Shown: positions 1 through 11,855 of the stretch, piece after piece
Numbering within the stretch: the stretch's first letter is position 1
How the letters are laid out: each line of letters opens with the position of its first letter
NCBI RefSeq assembly: GCF_048544455.1
Contig: NC_133534.1
Coordinates: forward strand, 219,647,735 to 219,711,734
DNA length: 64,000 nucleotides
Direction of reading: 5' to 3'
Origin: Silene latifolia
Lineage: Eukaryota > Streptophyta > Magnoliopsida > Caryophyllales > Caryophyllaceae
Notes under the pieces: generated by a model
Database searches by the model: none
Told to the model about the DNA's origin: nothing
Seen by the model: the letters and a program-made list of their open reading frames with translations, nothing else
Position numbers and translations under genes: made by a program

Positions 1-3000
1 TTTGTTAGTCCTTGTGACACGGTGTGTAAACCATTTGTCCTTCTTCATTAATCGTTGTGTTAAAACAATTGTACTTGTTCATTAGTCCATGTGACTCGTT
101 GTGTGAACCATTTGCCCTTGTTCGTTAGTCCTTCTGACACGTTGTGTAAACCACTTGTCCTTGTTCATTAATCCTTGTGTTAAAACAATTGTACTTGTTC
201 ATTAGTCCATATGACTCGTTGTGTGAACCATTTGTCCTTGTTCATTAGCCCTTGTGACTCATTGTGTGAACCATTTGTCCTTGTTTATTAATAAATGTGA
301 CTCGTTGTGTGAACCATTTGTCCTTGTTTATTAGTCCTTGTGAGTCGTTGTGTTAAAACAATTGTACTTATTCATTAGTGCATGTGACTCGTTGTGTGAA
401 CCATTTGTTCTTGTTCATTAGCCCTTGTGACTCGTTGTGTTAAATAAGTGTACTTGTTCCTTAGTCTATGTGACTTGTTGTGTGAACCATTTGTCCTTGT
501 TCATTAGTCCTTGTGAATCATTGTGTAAAACAATTGTACTTGTTCATTAGTCCATGTGACTCGTTGTGTGAACCATTTGCCCTTGTTCGTTAGTCCTTGT
601 GATACGTTGTGTAAACCATTTGTCCTTCTTCATTAATCCTTGTGTTAAAACAATTGTACTTGTTCATTAGTCCATGTGACTCGTTGTGTGAACTATTTGC
701 CCTTGTTCGTTAGTCCTTCTGACACGTTGTGTAAACCATTTATCCTTGTTCATTAATCCTTGTGTTAAAACAATTGTACTTGTTCATTAGTCCATGCGAC
801 TCGTTGTGTGAACCATCTGTCCTTGTTCATTAGCCCTTGTGACTCGTTGTGTGAACCATTTGTCCTTGTTTATTAATAAATGTGACACGTTGTGTGAGAC
901 ATTTGTCATTGTTCATTAGTCCTTGTGACTCGTTGTGTAAACCATTTATCCTTGTTCATTATTCCTTGTGAGTCGTTGTGTTAAACAATTGTACTTGTTC
1001 ATTAGTCCATGTGACTCGTTGTGTGAACCATTTATTCTTCTTCATTAGCCCTTGTGACTCTTTGTGTTAAACAATTGTACTTGTTCCTTATTCCATGTGA
1101 CTCGTTGTGTGAACCCTTTATCCTTGTTCATTAGTCCTTGTGACTCGTGGTGTGAACCATTTGTCCTTTTTCATTAGTCCTTGTGACTCGTTGTGTAAAC
1201 CATTTGTCCTTGTTCATTAGTCCTTGTGACTTGTTGTGTTAAAACAATTGTACTTGTTCATTTGTCCATGTGACTCGTTGTGTGAACCATTTGTCCTTGT
1301 TCATTAGTCCTTGTGACTCATTGTGTAAAATAATTGTACTTGTTCATTACTCCATGTGACTCGTTGTGTGAACCATTTGCCCTTGTTTGTTAGTCCTTGT
1401 GACATGGTGTGTAAACCATTTGTCCTTCTTCATTAATCGTTGTGTTAAAACAATTGTACTTGTTCATTAGTCCATGTGACTCATTGTGTGAACCATTTGC
1501 CCTTGTTCGTTAGTCCTTCTGACACGTTGTGTAAACCATTTGTCCTTGTTCATTAATCCTTGTGTTAAAACAATTGTACTTGTTCATTAGTCCATGTGAC
1601 TCGTTGTGTGAACCATCTGTCCTTGATCATTAGCCCTTGTGACTCGTTGTGTGAACCATTTGTCCTTGTTTATTAATAAACGTGACACGTTGTGTGAGAC
1701 ATTTGTCCTTGTTCATTAGTCCTTGTGACTCGTTGTGTAAACCATTTATCCTTGTTCATTATTCCTTGTGAGTCGTTGTGTTAAACAATTGTACTTGTTC
1801 ATTAGTCCATGTGACTCGTTGTGTGAACCATTTATTCTTCTTCATTAGCCCTTGTGACTCGTTGTGTTAAACAATTGTACTTGTTCCTTATTCCATGTGA
1901 CTCGTTGTGTGAACCCTTTATCCTTGTTCATTAGTGCATGTGACTCGTTGTGTTAAAACATTTGTCCTTGTTCATTAGTCCTTGTGACTCGTTGTGTTAA
2001 ACAATTGTACGTATTCATTAGTCCATGTGACTCGTTGTGTGAACCATTTGCCCTTGTTCGTTAGTCCTTCTGACTCGTTGTGTGAACCATTTGCCCTTGT
2101 TCGTTAGTTATTGTGACACGTTGTGTTAACCATTTGTCCTTCTTCATTAATCCTTGTGTTAAAACAATTGTACTTGTTCATTAGTCCATGTGACTCGTTG
2201 TGTGAACCATTTGCCCTTGTTTGTTAGTCCTTCTGACACGTTGTGTAAACCATTTGTCCTTCTTCATTAATCCTTGTGTTAAAACAATTGTACTTGTTCA
2301 TTAGTCCATGTGACTCGTTGTGTGAACCATCTGTCCTTGATCATTAGCCCTTGTGACTCGTTGTGTGAACCATTTGTCCTTGTTTATTAATAAATGTGAC
2401 ACGTTGTGTGAGACATTTGTCCTTGTTCATTAGTCCTTGTGACTCGTTGTGTAAACCATTTATCCTTGATCATTATTCCTTGTGAGTCGTTGTGTTAAAC
2501 AATTGTACTTGTTCATTAGTCCATGTGACTCGTTGTGTGAACCATTTATTCTTCTTCATTAGCCCTTGTGACTCGTTGTGTTAAACAATTGTACTTGTTC
2601 CTTATTCCATGTGACTCGTTGTGTGAACCCTTTATCCTTGTTCATTAGTCCTTGTGACTCGTGGTGTGAACCATTTGTCCTTTTCCATTAGTCCTTGTGA
2701 CTCGTTGTGTAAAACATTTGTCCTTGTTCATTAGTCCTTGTGACTTGTTGTGTTAAAACAATTGTACTTGTTCATTTGTCCATGTGACTCGTTGTGTGAA
2801 CCATTTGTCCTTGTTCATTAGTCCTTGTGACTCATTGTGTAAAACAATTGTACTTGTTCATTACTCCATGTGACTCGTTGTGTGAACCATTTGCCCTTGT
2901 TTGTTAGTCCTTGTGACATGGTGTGTAAACCATTTGTCCTTCTTCATTAATCGTTGTGTTAAAACAATTGTACTTGTTCATTAATCCATGTGACTCATTG

Positions 3001-5849
3001 TGTGAACCATTTGCCCTTGTTCGTTAGTCCTTCTGACACGTTGTGTAAACCATTTGTCCTTGTTCATTAATCCTTGTGTTAAAACAATTGTACTTGTTCA
3101 TTAGTCCATGTGACTCGTTGTGTGAACCATCTGTCCTTGATCATTAGCCCTTGTGACTCGTTGTGTGAACCATTTGTCCTTGTTTATTAATAAATGTGAC
3201 ACGTTGTGTGAGACATTTGTCCTTGTTCATTAGTCCTTGTGACTCGTTGTGTAAACCATTTATCCTTGTTCATTATTCCTTGTGAGTCGTTGTGTTAAAC
3301 AATTGTACTTGTTCATTAGTCCATGTGACTCGTTGTGTGAACCATTTATTCTTCTTCATTAGCCCTTGTGACTCGTTGTGTTAAACAATTGTACTTGTTC
3401 CTTATTCCATGTGACTCGTTGTGTGAACCCTTTATCCTTGTTCATTAGTGCATGTGACTCGTTGTGTTAAAACAATTGTCCTTGTTCATTAGTCCATGTG
3501 ACTCGTTGTGTGAACCATTTGTCCTTGTTCATTAGTCCTTGTGACTCGTTGTGTTAAACAATTGTACTTGTTCATTAGTCCATGTGACTCGTTGTGTGAA
3601 CCATTTGGTCTTGTTCATTAGCCCTTGTGACTCGTTGTGTTAAATAATTGTACTTGTTCCTTAGTCTATGTGACTTGTTGTGTGAACCATTTGTCCTTGT
3701 TCATTAGTCCTTGTGAATCATTGTGTAAAACAATTGTACTTGTTCATTAGTCCATGTGACTCGTTGTGTGAACCATTTGCCCTTGTTCGTTAGTCCTTGT
3801 GACACGTTGTGTAAACCATTTGTCCTTCTTCATTAATCCTTGTGTTAAAACAATTGTACTTGTTCATTAGTCCATGTGATTCGTTGTGTGAACTATTTGC
3901 CCTTGTTCGTTAGTCCTTCTGACACGTTGTGTAAACCATTTATCCTTGTTCATTAATCCTTGTGTTAAAACAATTGTACTTGTTCATTAGTCCATGCGAC
4001 TCGTTGTGTGAACCATCTGTCCTTGTTCATTAGCCCTTGTGACTCGTTGTGTGAACCATTTGTCCTTGTTTATTAATAAATGTGACACGTTGTGTGAGAC
4101 ATTTGTCCTTGTTCATTAGTCCTTGTGACTCGTTGTGTAAACCATTTATCCTTGTTCATTATTCCTTGTGAGTCGTTGTGTTAAACAATTGTACTTGTTC
4201 ATTAGTCCATGTGACTCGTTGTGTGAACCATCTGTCCTTGTTCATTAGCCCTTGTGACTCGTTGTGTGAACCATTTGTCCTTGTTTATTAATAAATGTGA
4301 CACGTTGTGTGAGACATTTGTCCTTGTTCATTAGTCCTTGTGACTCGTTGTGTAAACCATTTATCCTTGTTCATTATTCCTTGTGAGTCGTTGTGTTAAA
4401 CAATTGTACTTGTTCATTAGTCCATGTGACTCGTTGTGTGAACCATTTATTCTTCTTCATTAGCCCTTGTGACTCTTTGTGTTAAACAATTGTACTTGTT
4501 CCTTATTCCATGTGACTCGTTGTGTGAACCCTTTATCCTTGTTCATTAGTCCTTGTGACTCGTGGTGTGAACCATTTGTCCTTTTTCATTAGTCCTTGTG
4601 ACTCGTTGTGTAAACCATTTGTCCTTGTTCATTAGTCCTTGTGACTTGTTGTGTTAAAACAATTGTACTTGTTCATTTGTCCATGTGACTCGTTGTGTGA
4701 ACCATTTGTCCTTGTTCATTAGTCCTTGTGACTCATTGTGTAAAACAATTGTACTTGTTCATTACTCCATGTGACTCGTTGTGTGAACCATTTGCCCTTA
4801 TTTGTTAGTCCTTGTGACATGGTGTGTAAACCATTTGTCCTTCTTCATTAATCGTTGTGTTAAAACAATTGTACTTGTTCATTAGTCCATGTGACTCATT
4901 GTGTGAACCATTTGCCCTTGTTCGTTAGTCCTTCTGACACGTTGTGTAAACCATTTGTCCTTGTTCATTAATCCTTGTGTTAAAACAATTGTACTTGTTC
5001 ATTAGTCCATGTGACTCGTTGTGTGAACCATCTGTCCTTGATCATTAGCCCTTGTGACTCGTTGTGTGAACCATTTGTCCTTGTTTATTAATAAATGTGA
5101 CACGTTGTGTGAGACATTTGTCCTTGTTCATTAGTCCTTGTGACTCGTTGTGTAAACCATTTATCCTTGTTCATTATTCCTAGTGAGTCATTGTGTTAAA
5201 CAATTGTATTTGTTCATTAGTCCATGTGACTCGTTGTGTGAACCATTTATTCTTCTTCATTAGCCCTTGTGACTCGTTGTGTTAAACAATTGTACTTGTT
5301 CCTTATTCCATGTGACTCGTTGTCTGAACCCTTTATCCTTATTCATTAGTCCTTGTGACTCGTGGTGTGAACCATTTGTCCTTTTTCATTAGTCCTTGTG
5401 ACTCGTTGTGTAAACCATTTGTCCTTGTTCATTAGTCCTTGTGACTTGCTGTGTTAAAACAATTGTACTTGTTCATTTGTCCATGTGACTCGTTGTGTGA
5501 ACCATTTGTCCTTGTTCATTAGTCCTTGTGACTCATTGTGTAAAATAATTGTACTTGTTCATTACTCCATGTGACTCGTTGTGTGAACCATTTGCCCTTG
5601 TTTGTTAGTCCTTGTGACATGGTGTGTAAACCATTTGTCCTTCTTCATTAATCGTTGTGTTAAAACAATTGTACTTGTTCATTAGTCCATGTGACTCATT
5701 GTGTGAACCATTTGCCCTTGTTCGTTAGTCCTTCTGACACGTTGTGTAAACCATTTGTCCTTGTTCATTAATCCTTGTGTTAAAACAATTGTACTTGTTC
5801 ATTAGTCCATGTGACTCGTTGTGTGAACCATCTGTCCTTGATCATTAGC

Positions 5850-7300
5850 CCTTGTGACTCGTTGTGTTAAACAATTGTACTTGTTCATTAGTCCATGTGA
5901 CTCGTTGTGTGAACCATTTGGTCTTGTTCTTTAGCCCTTGTGACTCGTTGTGTTAAACAATTGTACTTGTTCATTAGTCCATGTGACTCGTTGTGTGAAC
6001 CATTTATTCTTCTTCATTAGCCCTTGTGACTTGTTGTGTTAAACAATTGTACTTGTTCCTTATTCCATGTGACTCGTTGTGTGAACCATTTATCCTTGTT
6101 CATTAGTACATGTGACTCGTTGTGTTAAAACAATTGTCCTTGTTCATTAGTCCATGTGACTCGTTGTGTGAACCATTTGTCCTTGTTCATTAGTCCTTGT
6201 GACTCGTTGTGTTAAACAATTGTACTTGTTCATTCGTCCATGTGACTCGTTGTGTGAACCATTTGGTCTTGTTCATTAGCCCTTGTGACTCGTTGTGTTA
6301 AACAATTGTACTTGTTCCTTAGTCTATGTGACTCGTTGTGTGAACCATTTGTCCTTGTTCATTAGTCCTTGTGGCTCGTTATGTTAAACAATTGTACTTG
6401 TTCATTAGTGCATGTGACTCGTGGTGTGAACCATTTGTCCTTTTTCATTAGTCCTTGTGACTCGTTGTGTAAACCATTTGTCCTTGTTCATTAGTCCTTG
6501 TGACTTGTTGTGTTAAAACAATTGAACTTGTTCATTTGTCCATGTGACTCGTTGTGTGAACCATTTGTCCTTGTTCATTAGTCCTTGTGACTCATTGTGT
6601 AAAACAATTGTACTTGTTCATTACTCCATGTGACTCGTTGTGTGAACCATTTGCCCTTGTTTGTTAGTCCTTGTGACATGGTGTGTAAACCATTTGTCCT
6701 TCTTCATTAATCGTTGTGTTAAAACAATTGTACTTGTTCATTAGTCCATGTGACTCATTGTGTGAACCATTTGCCCTTGTTCGTTAGTCCTTCTGACACG
6801 TTGTGTAAACCATTTGTCCTTGTTCATTAATCCTTGTGTTAAAACAATTGTACTTGTTCATTAGTCCATGTGACTCGTTGTGTGAACCATTTGTCCTTGT
6901 TCATTAGCCCTTGTGACTCATTGTGTGAACCATTTGTCCTTGTTTATTAATAAATGTGACTCGTTGTGCGAACCATTTGTCCTTGTTTATTAGTCCTTGT
7001 GAGTTGTTGTGTTAAAACAATTGTACTTGTTCATTAGTGCATGTGACTCGTTGTGTGAACCATTTGTTCTTGTTCATTAGCCCTTGTGACTCGTTGTGTT
7101 AAATAATTGTACTTGTTCCTTAGTCTATGTGACTTGTTGTGTGAACCATTTGTCCTTGTTCATTAGTCCTTGTGAATCATTGTGTAAAACAATTGTACTT
7201 GTTCATTAGTCCATGTGACTCGTTGTGTGAACCATTTGCCCTTGTTCCTTAGTCCTTGTGACACGTTGTGTAAACCATTTGTCCTTCTTCATTAATCCTT
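5850..7300. repeat. Long satellite segment, copy 1 of a 2745-bp-offset pair
   Basis: Rare unit variants found here recur in the same order exactly 2745 bp downstream: GGTCTTGTTCTTTAG (5920 and 8665), CATTCGTCC (6231 and 8976) and ATTGAACTTG (6521 and 9266). This marks a block of roughly 1.45 kb copied as one piece. Edges are approximate because all flanking DNA is the same satellite. Confidence 0.8.
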
Positions 7301-8594
7301 GTGTAAAACAATTGTACTTGTTCATTAGTCCATGTGACTCGTTGTGTGAACCATTTGCCCTTGTTCCTTAGTCCTTGTGACACGTTGTGTAAACCATTTG
7401 TCCTTCTTCATTAATCCTTGTGTTAAAACAATTGTACTTGTTCATTAGTCCATGTGACTCGTTGTGTGAACCATCTGTCCTTGATCATTAGCCCTTGTGA
7501 CTCGTTGTGTGAACCATTTGTCCTTGTTTATTAATAAATGTGACACGTTGTGTGAGACATTTGTCCTTGTTCATTAGTCCTTGTGACTCGTTGTGTAAAC
7601 CATTTATCCTTGTTCATTATTCCTTGTGAGTCGTTGTGTTAAACAATTGTACTTGTTCATTAGTCCATGTGACTCGTTGTGTGAACCATTTATTCTTCTT
7701 CATTAGCCCTTGTGACTTGTTGTGTTAAACAATTGTACTTGTTCCTTATTCCATGTGACTCGTTGTGTGAACCCTTTATCCTTGTTCATTAGTCCTTGTG
7801 ACTCGTGGTGTGAACCATTTGTCCTTTTTCATTAGTCCTTGTGACTCGTTGTGTAAACCATTTATCCTTGTTCATTAGTCCTTGTGACTTGTTGTGTTAA
7901 AACAATTGTACTTGTTCATTTGTCCATGTGACTCGTTGTGTGAACCATTTGCCCTTGTTTGTTAGTCCTTGTGACATGGTGTGTAAACCATTTGTCCTTC
8001 TTCATTAATCGTTGTGTTAAAACAATTGTACTTGTTCATTAGTCCATGTGACTCATTGTGTGAACCATTTGCCCTTGTTCATTAGTCCTTCTGACACGTT
8101 GTGTAAACCATTTGTCCTTGTTCATTAATCCTTGTGTTAAAACAATTGTACTTGTTCATTAGTCCATGTGACTCGTTGTGTGAACCATCTGTCCTTGATC
8201 ATTAGCCCTTGTGACTCGTTGTGTGAACCATTTGTCCTTGTTTATTAATAAATGTGACACGTTGTGTGAGACATTTGTCCTTGTTCATTAGTCCTTGTGA
8301 CTCGTTGTGTAAACCATTTATCCTTGTTCATTATTCCTTGTGAGTCGTTGTGTTAAACAATTGTACTTGTTCATTAGTCCATGTGACTCGTTGTGTGAAC
8401 CATTTATTCTTCTTCATTAGCCCTTGTGACTCGTTGTGTTAAACAATTGTACTTGTTCCTTATTCCATGTGACTCGTTGTATGAACCCTTTATCCTTGTT
8501 CATTAGTGCATGTGACTCGTTGTGTTAAAACAATTGTCCTTGTTCATTAGTCCATGTGACTCGTTGTGTGAACCATTTGTCCTTGTTCATTAGT

Positions 8595-10045
8595 CCTTGT
8601 GACTCGTTGTGTTAAACAATTGTACTTGTTCATTAGTCCATGTGACTCGTTGTGTGAACCATTTGGTCTTGTTCTTTAGCCCTTGTGACTCGTTGTGTTA
8701 AACAATTGTACTTGTTCATTAGTCCATGTGACTCGTTGTGTGAACCATTTATTCTTCTTCATTAGCCCTTGTGACTTGTTGTGTTAAACAATTGTACTTG
8801 TTCCTTATTCCATGTGACTCGTTGTGTGAACCATTTATCCTTGTTCATTAGTACATGTGACTCGTTGTGTTAAAACAATTGTCCTTGTTCATTAGTCCAT
8901 GTGACTCGTTGTGTGAACCATTTGTCCTTGTTCATTAGTCCTTGTGACTCGTTGTGTTAAACAATTGTACTTGTTCATTCGTCCATGTGACTCGTTGTGT
9001 GAACCATTTGGTCTTGTTCATTAGCCCTTGTGACTCGTTGTGTTAAACAATTGTACTTGTTCCTTAGTCTATGTGACTCGTTGTGTGAACCATTTGTCCT
9101 TGTTCATTAGTCCTTGTGGCTCGTTATGTTAAACAATTGTACTTGTTCATTAGTGCATGTGACTCGTGGTGTGAACCATTTGTCCTTTTTCATTAGTCCT
9201 TGTGACTCGTTGTGTAAACCATTTGTCCTTGTTCATTAGTCCTTGTGACTTGTTGTGTTAAAACAATTGAACTTGTTCATTTGTCCATGTGACTCGTTGT
9301 GTGAACCATTTGTCCTTGTTCATTAGTCCTTGTGACTCATTGTGTAAAACAATTGTACTTGTTCATTACTCCATGTGACTCGTTGTGTGAACCATTTGCC
9401 CTTGTTTGTTAGTCCTTGTGACATGGTGTGTAAACCATTTGTCCTTCTTCATTAATCGTTGTGTTAAAACAATTGTACTTGTTCATTAGTCCATGTGACT
9501 CATTGTGTGAACCATTTGCCCTTGTTCGTTAGTCCTTCTGACACGTTGTGTAAACCATTTGTCCTTGTTCATTAATCCTTGTGTTAAAACAATTGTACTT
9601 GTTCATTAGTCCATGTGACTCGTTGTGTGAACCATTTGTCCTTGTTCATTAGCCCTTGTGACTCATTGTGTGAACCATTTGTCCTTGTTTATTAATAAAT
9701 GTGACTCGTTGCGTGAACCATTTGTCCTTGTTTATTAGTCCTTGTGAGTTGTTGTGTTAAAACAATTGTACTTGTTCATTAGTGCATGTGACTCGTTGTG
9801 TGAACCATTTGTTCTTGTTCATTAGCCCTTATGACTCGTTGTGTTAAATAATTGTACTTGTTCCTTAGTCTATGTGACTTGTTGTGTGAACCATTTGTCC
9901 TTGTTCATTAGTCCTTGTGAATCATTGTGTAAAACAATTGTACTTGTTCATTAGTCCATGTGACTCGTTGTGTGAACCATTTGCCCTTGTTCCTTAGTCC
10001 TTGTGACACGTTGTGTAAACCATTTGTCCTTCTTCATTAATCCTT
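8595..10045. repeat. Long satellite segment, copy 2 of the 2745-bp-offset pair
   Basis: Partner of the block at 5850-7300. The two copies differ at single bases, for example GTGCGAACC versus GCGTGAACC near 6966 and 9711, and diverge after about 10045. The order of rare variants is kept, which points to unequal exchange of a unit longer than the 800-bp repeat. Confidence 0.8.
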
Positions 10046-11189
10046 GTGTTAAAACAATTGTACTTGTTCATTAGTCCATGTGACTCGTTGTGTGAACCAT
10101 TTGCCCTTGTTCGTTAGTCCTTCTGACACGTTGTGTAAACCATTTATCCTTGTTCATTAATCCTTGTGTTAAAACAATTGTACTTGTTCATTAGTCCATG
10201 CGACTCGTTGTGTGAACCATCTGTCCTTGTTCATTAGCCCTTGTGACTCGTTCTGTGAACCATTTGTCCTTTTTTATTAATAAATGTGACACGTTGTGTG
10301 AAACATTTGTCCTTGTTCATTAGTCCTTGTGACTCGTTGTGTAAACCATTTATCCTTGTTCATTATTCCTCGTGAGTCGTTGTGTTAAACAATTGTACTT
10401 TTTCATTAATCCGTGTGACTCGTTGTGTGAACCATTTGTTCTTGTTCATTAGCCCTTGTGAGTCGTTGTGTTAAATAATTGTACCTGTTCCTTAGTCTAT
10501 GTGATTTGTTGTGTGAACCATTTGTCCTTGTTCTATAGTCTTTGTGGCTCGTTGTGTTAAACAATGGTACTTGTTCATTAGTGCATATGACTCGTTGTGT
10601 GAACCATTTGTCCTTTTTCATTAGTTCTTGTGACTCGTTGTGTAAACCATTTGTCCTTGTTCATTAGTCCTTGTGACTTGTTGTGTTAAAGCAATTGTGC
10701 TTGTTCATTTGTCCATGTGGCTCGTTGTGTGAACCATTTGTCCTTGTTCATTAGTCCTTGTGACTCATTTGTGTAAAACAATTGTACTTGTTCATTAGTC
10801 CATATGACTCGTTGTGTGAACCATTTGCCGTTGTTCGTTAGTCCTTGTGACACGTTGTGTTAACCATTTGTCCTTCTTCATTAATCCTTGTGTTAAAACA
10901 ATTGTACTTGTTCATTAGTCCATGTGGCTCGTTGTGTGAACCATTTGTCCTTGTTCATTAGCCCTTGTGACTCATTGTGTAAACAATTTATCCTTGTCCA
11001 TTAGTCCTTGTGAGTCGTTGTGTTAAACAATTGTACTTATTTATTAGTCCATGTGACTCGTTGTGTGAACCATTTGCCCTTGTTCGTTAGTCCTTCTGAC
11101 ATGTTGTGTAAACCATTTGTCCTTGTTCATTAGTCCTTGTGACTTGTTGTGTTAAAACAATTGTACTTGTTCATTTGTCCATGTGACTC

Positions 11190-11197
11190 GTTGTGTG
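11190..11197. repeat. hAT-1 target-site duplication, left copy
   Basis: GTTGTGTG, repeated at 21542-21549 immediately after the element. An 8-bp duplication is the hallmark of hAT transposition. It lies in the satellite unit (cGTTGTGTGaacc). Confidence 0.95.
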
Positions 11198-11212
11198 TAG
11201 GGCTGAGCAAAA
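11198..11212 (+). repeat. hAT-1 left terminal inverted repeat
   Basis: TAGGGCTGAGCAAAA. It pairs with 21527-21541 with one mismatch at position 6. Confidence 0.93.
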
Positions 11213-11855
11213 AAATTCGAACCGCTTTTTTAAACCGAAACCGAACCGAAACCCGAATAACGGAGACCGGATATTCGGGTTTTTTTCCGGTTCCGGTGCC
11301 CGAACCGAATATTTAAGCACAAAAGCGGGTCGGATGAGGGTGCAGATAATACCAAACCAGAACCTGCTTTTAAAACCGAATTTAAATTTTCTAATGAAAA
11401 AAAGCCCATAACTTAACTCCCCCTAAACCAGTAAACTAAACCCTATTTCATTTCCCCTTGCCTCCTGCGTCCTGCCTCTCCGTCTCTCTCTTTCATCTCA
11501 AAAAACAAACCCTAAAATTCTAGATCTACAATATTTGATCATCAAATTTCAAGATTCCGTCTATTCAGGTTTGTATATTTGATCCTTTCTATATCGTATT
11601 ATATTAGATTTGTTTTTCAATTCAATTTAATACTGGCTTTTTGAAATTGCTATGATCCTCGTATTAATTGTGTTTCTGGATTAGTTTAAGCTTTAATTTT
11701 GCAGTATGCTTTACTTATTTAATTGCAATTATCGTCATCTACAGTTAATAGAATTAGTAGCTTACCAGATGATTTGTTGTTTTCGATTCTTTCTCGTCTT
11801 TCAACTAAAGATGCTGCTGTCATGACTAATGTTCAATATTTTTGTACTCTTGTAG
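11213..11855 (+). promoter_or_regulatory. hAT-1 subterminal repeats, promoter and 5' leader
   Basis: From about 11216 to 11305 there are repeated CCGAACCGAA/ACCCGAA/CCGGTTCCGG words, which in hAT elements are transposase-binding subterminal sites; similar AACCGG words crowd the right end (21360-21530). A CT-rich stretch (11472-11495) is followed by a telo-box, AAACCCTAAA (11507-11516), a plant promoter motif often near transcription starts. A probable leader intron runs from GT at 11569 (after CTATTCAG) to TGTAG at 11855, directly before the ATG at 11856. The intron is inferred from splice-site context only. Confidence 0.6.
11569..11855 (+). other. Probable 5' UTR intron of the hAT-1 transposase
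   Basis: The donor CAG|GTTTGTATAT and the acceptor CTCTTGTAG|ATG bracket a T-rich stretch. The acceptor ends one base before the start codon. Not proven; no transcript evidence is available. Confidence 0.45.

Larger units (their letters stand above)
1..11197. repeat. Satellite array block S1 (about 43-bp unit)
   Basis: Continuous tandem repeat with no unique sequence. The basic unit is about 43 bp and has two main types: A contains GTGACTCGTTGTGTGAACC then ATTTGTCCTTGTTCATTAG; B contains GTGTTAAACAATTGTACTTG then TTCATTAGTCCAT. A and B usually alternate, giving 86-bp dimers. A shortened B-type lacks about 10 bp (CCTTGTGTTAAAAC instead of CCTTGTGACTCGTTGTGTTAAAC in two steps). Above the dimer there is a higher-order repeat: the rare variant GTGTGAGACATTTG recurs with GAGAC at 896, 1696, 2410, 3210, 4096, 4311, 5111, 7554 and 8268, so intervals are mostly 800 bp or 800 plus or minus 86. 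Short ORFs inside are chance readings of the repeat. The array continues off the left edge. Confidence 0.97.

Noticed and set aside
10406-10621. 71-codon minus-strand ORF, with a near copy at 25018-25233
   Set aside because: Both are readings of the satellite unit and share its period; no start context or independent conservation.
1-11197. CRISPR-like regular repeats
   Set aside because: The repeats are contiguous, diverged and lack unique spacers; surrounding DNA is plant transposon sequence. It is a satellite.
11507-11516. Telomere repeat
   Set aside because: A single AAACCCTAAA is a promoter telo-box; no tandem telomere array is present.
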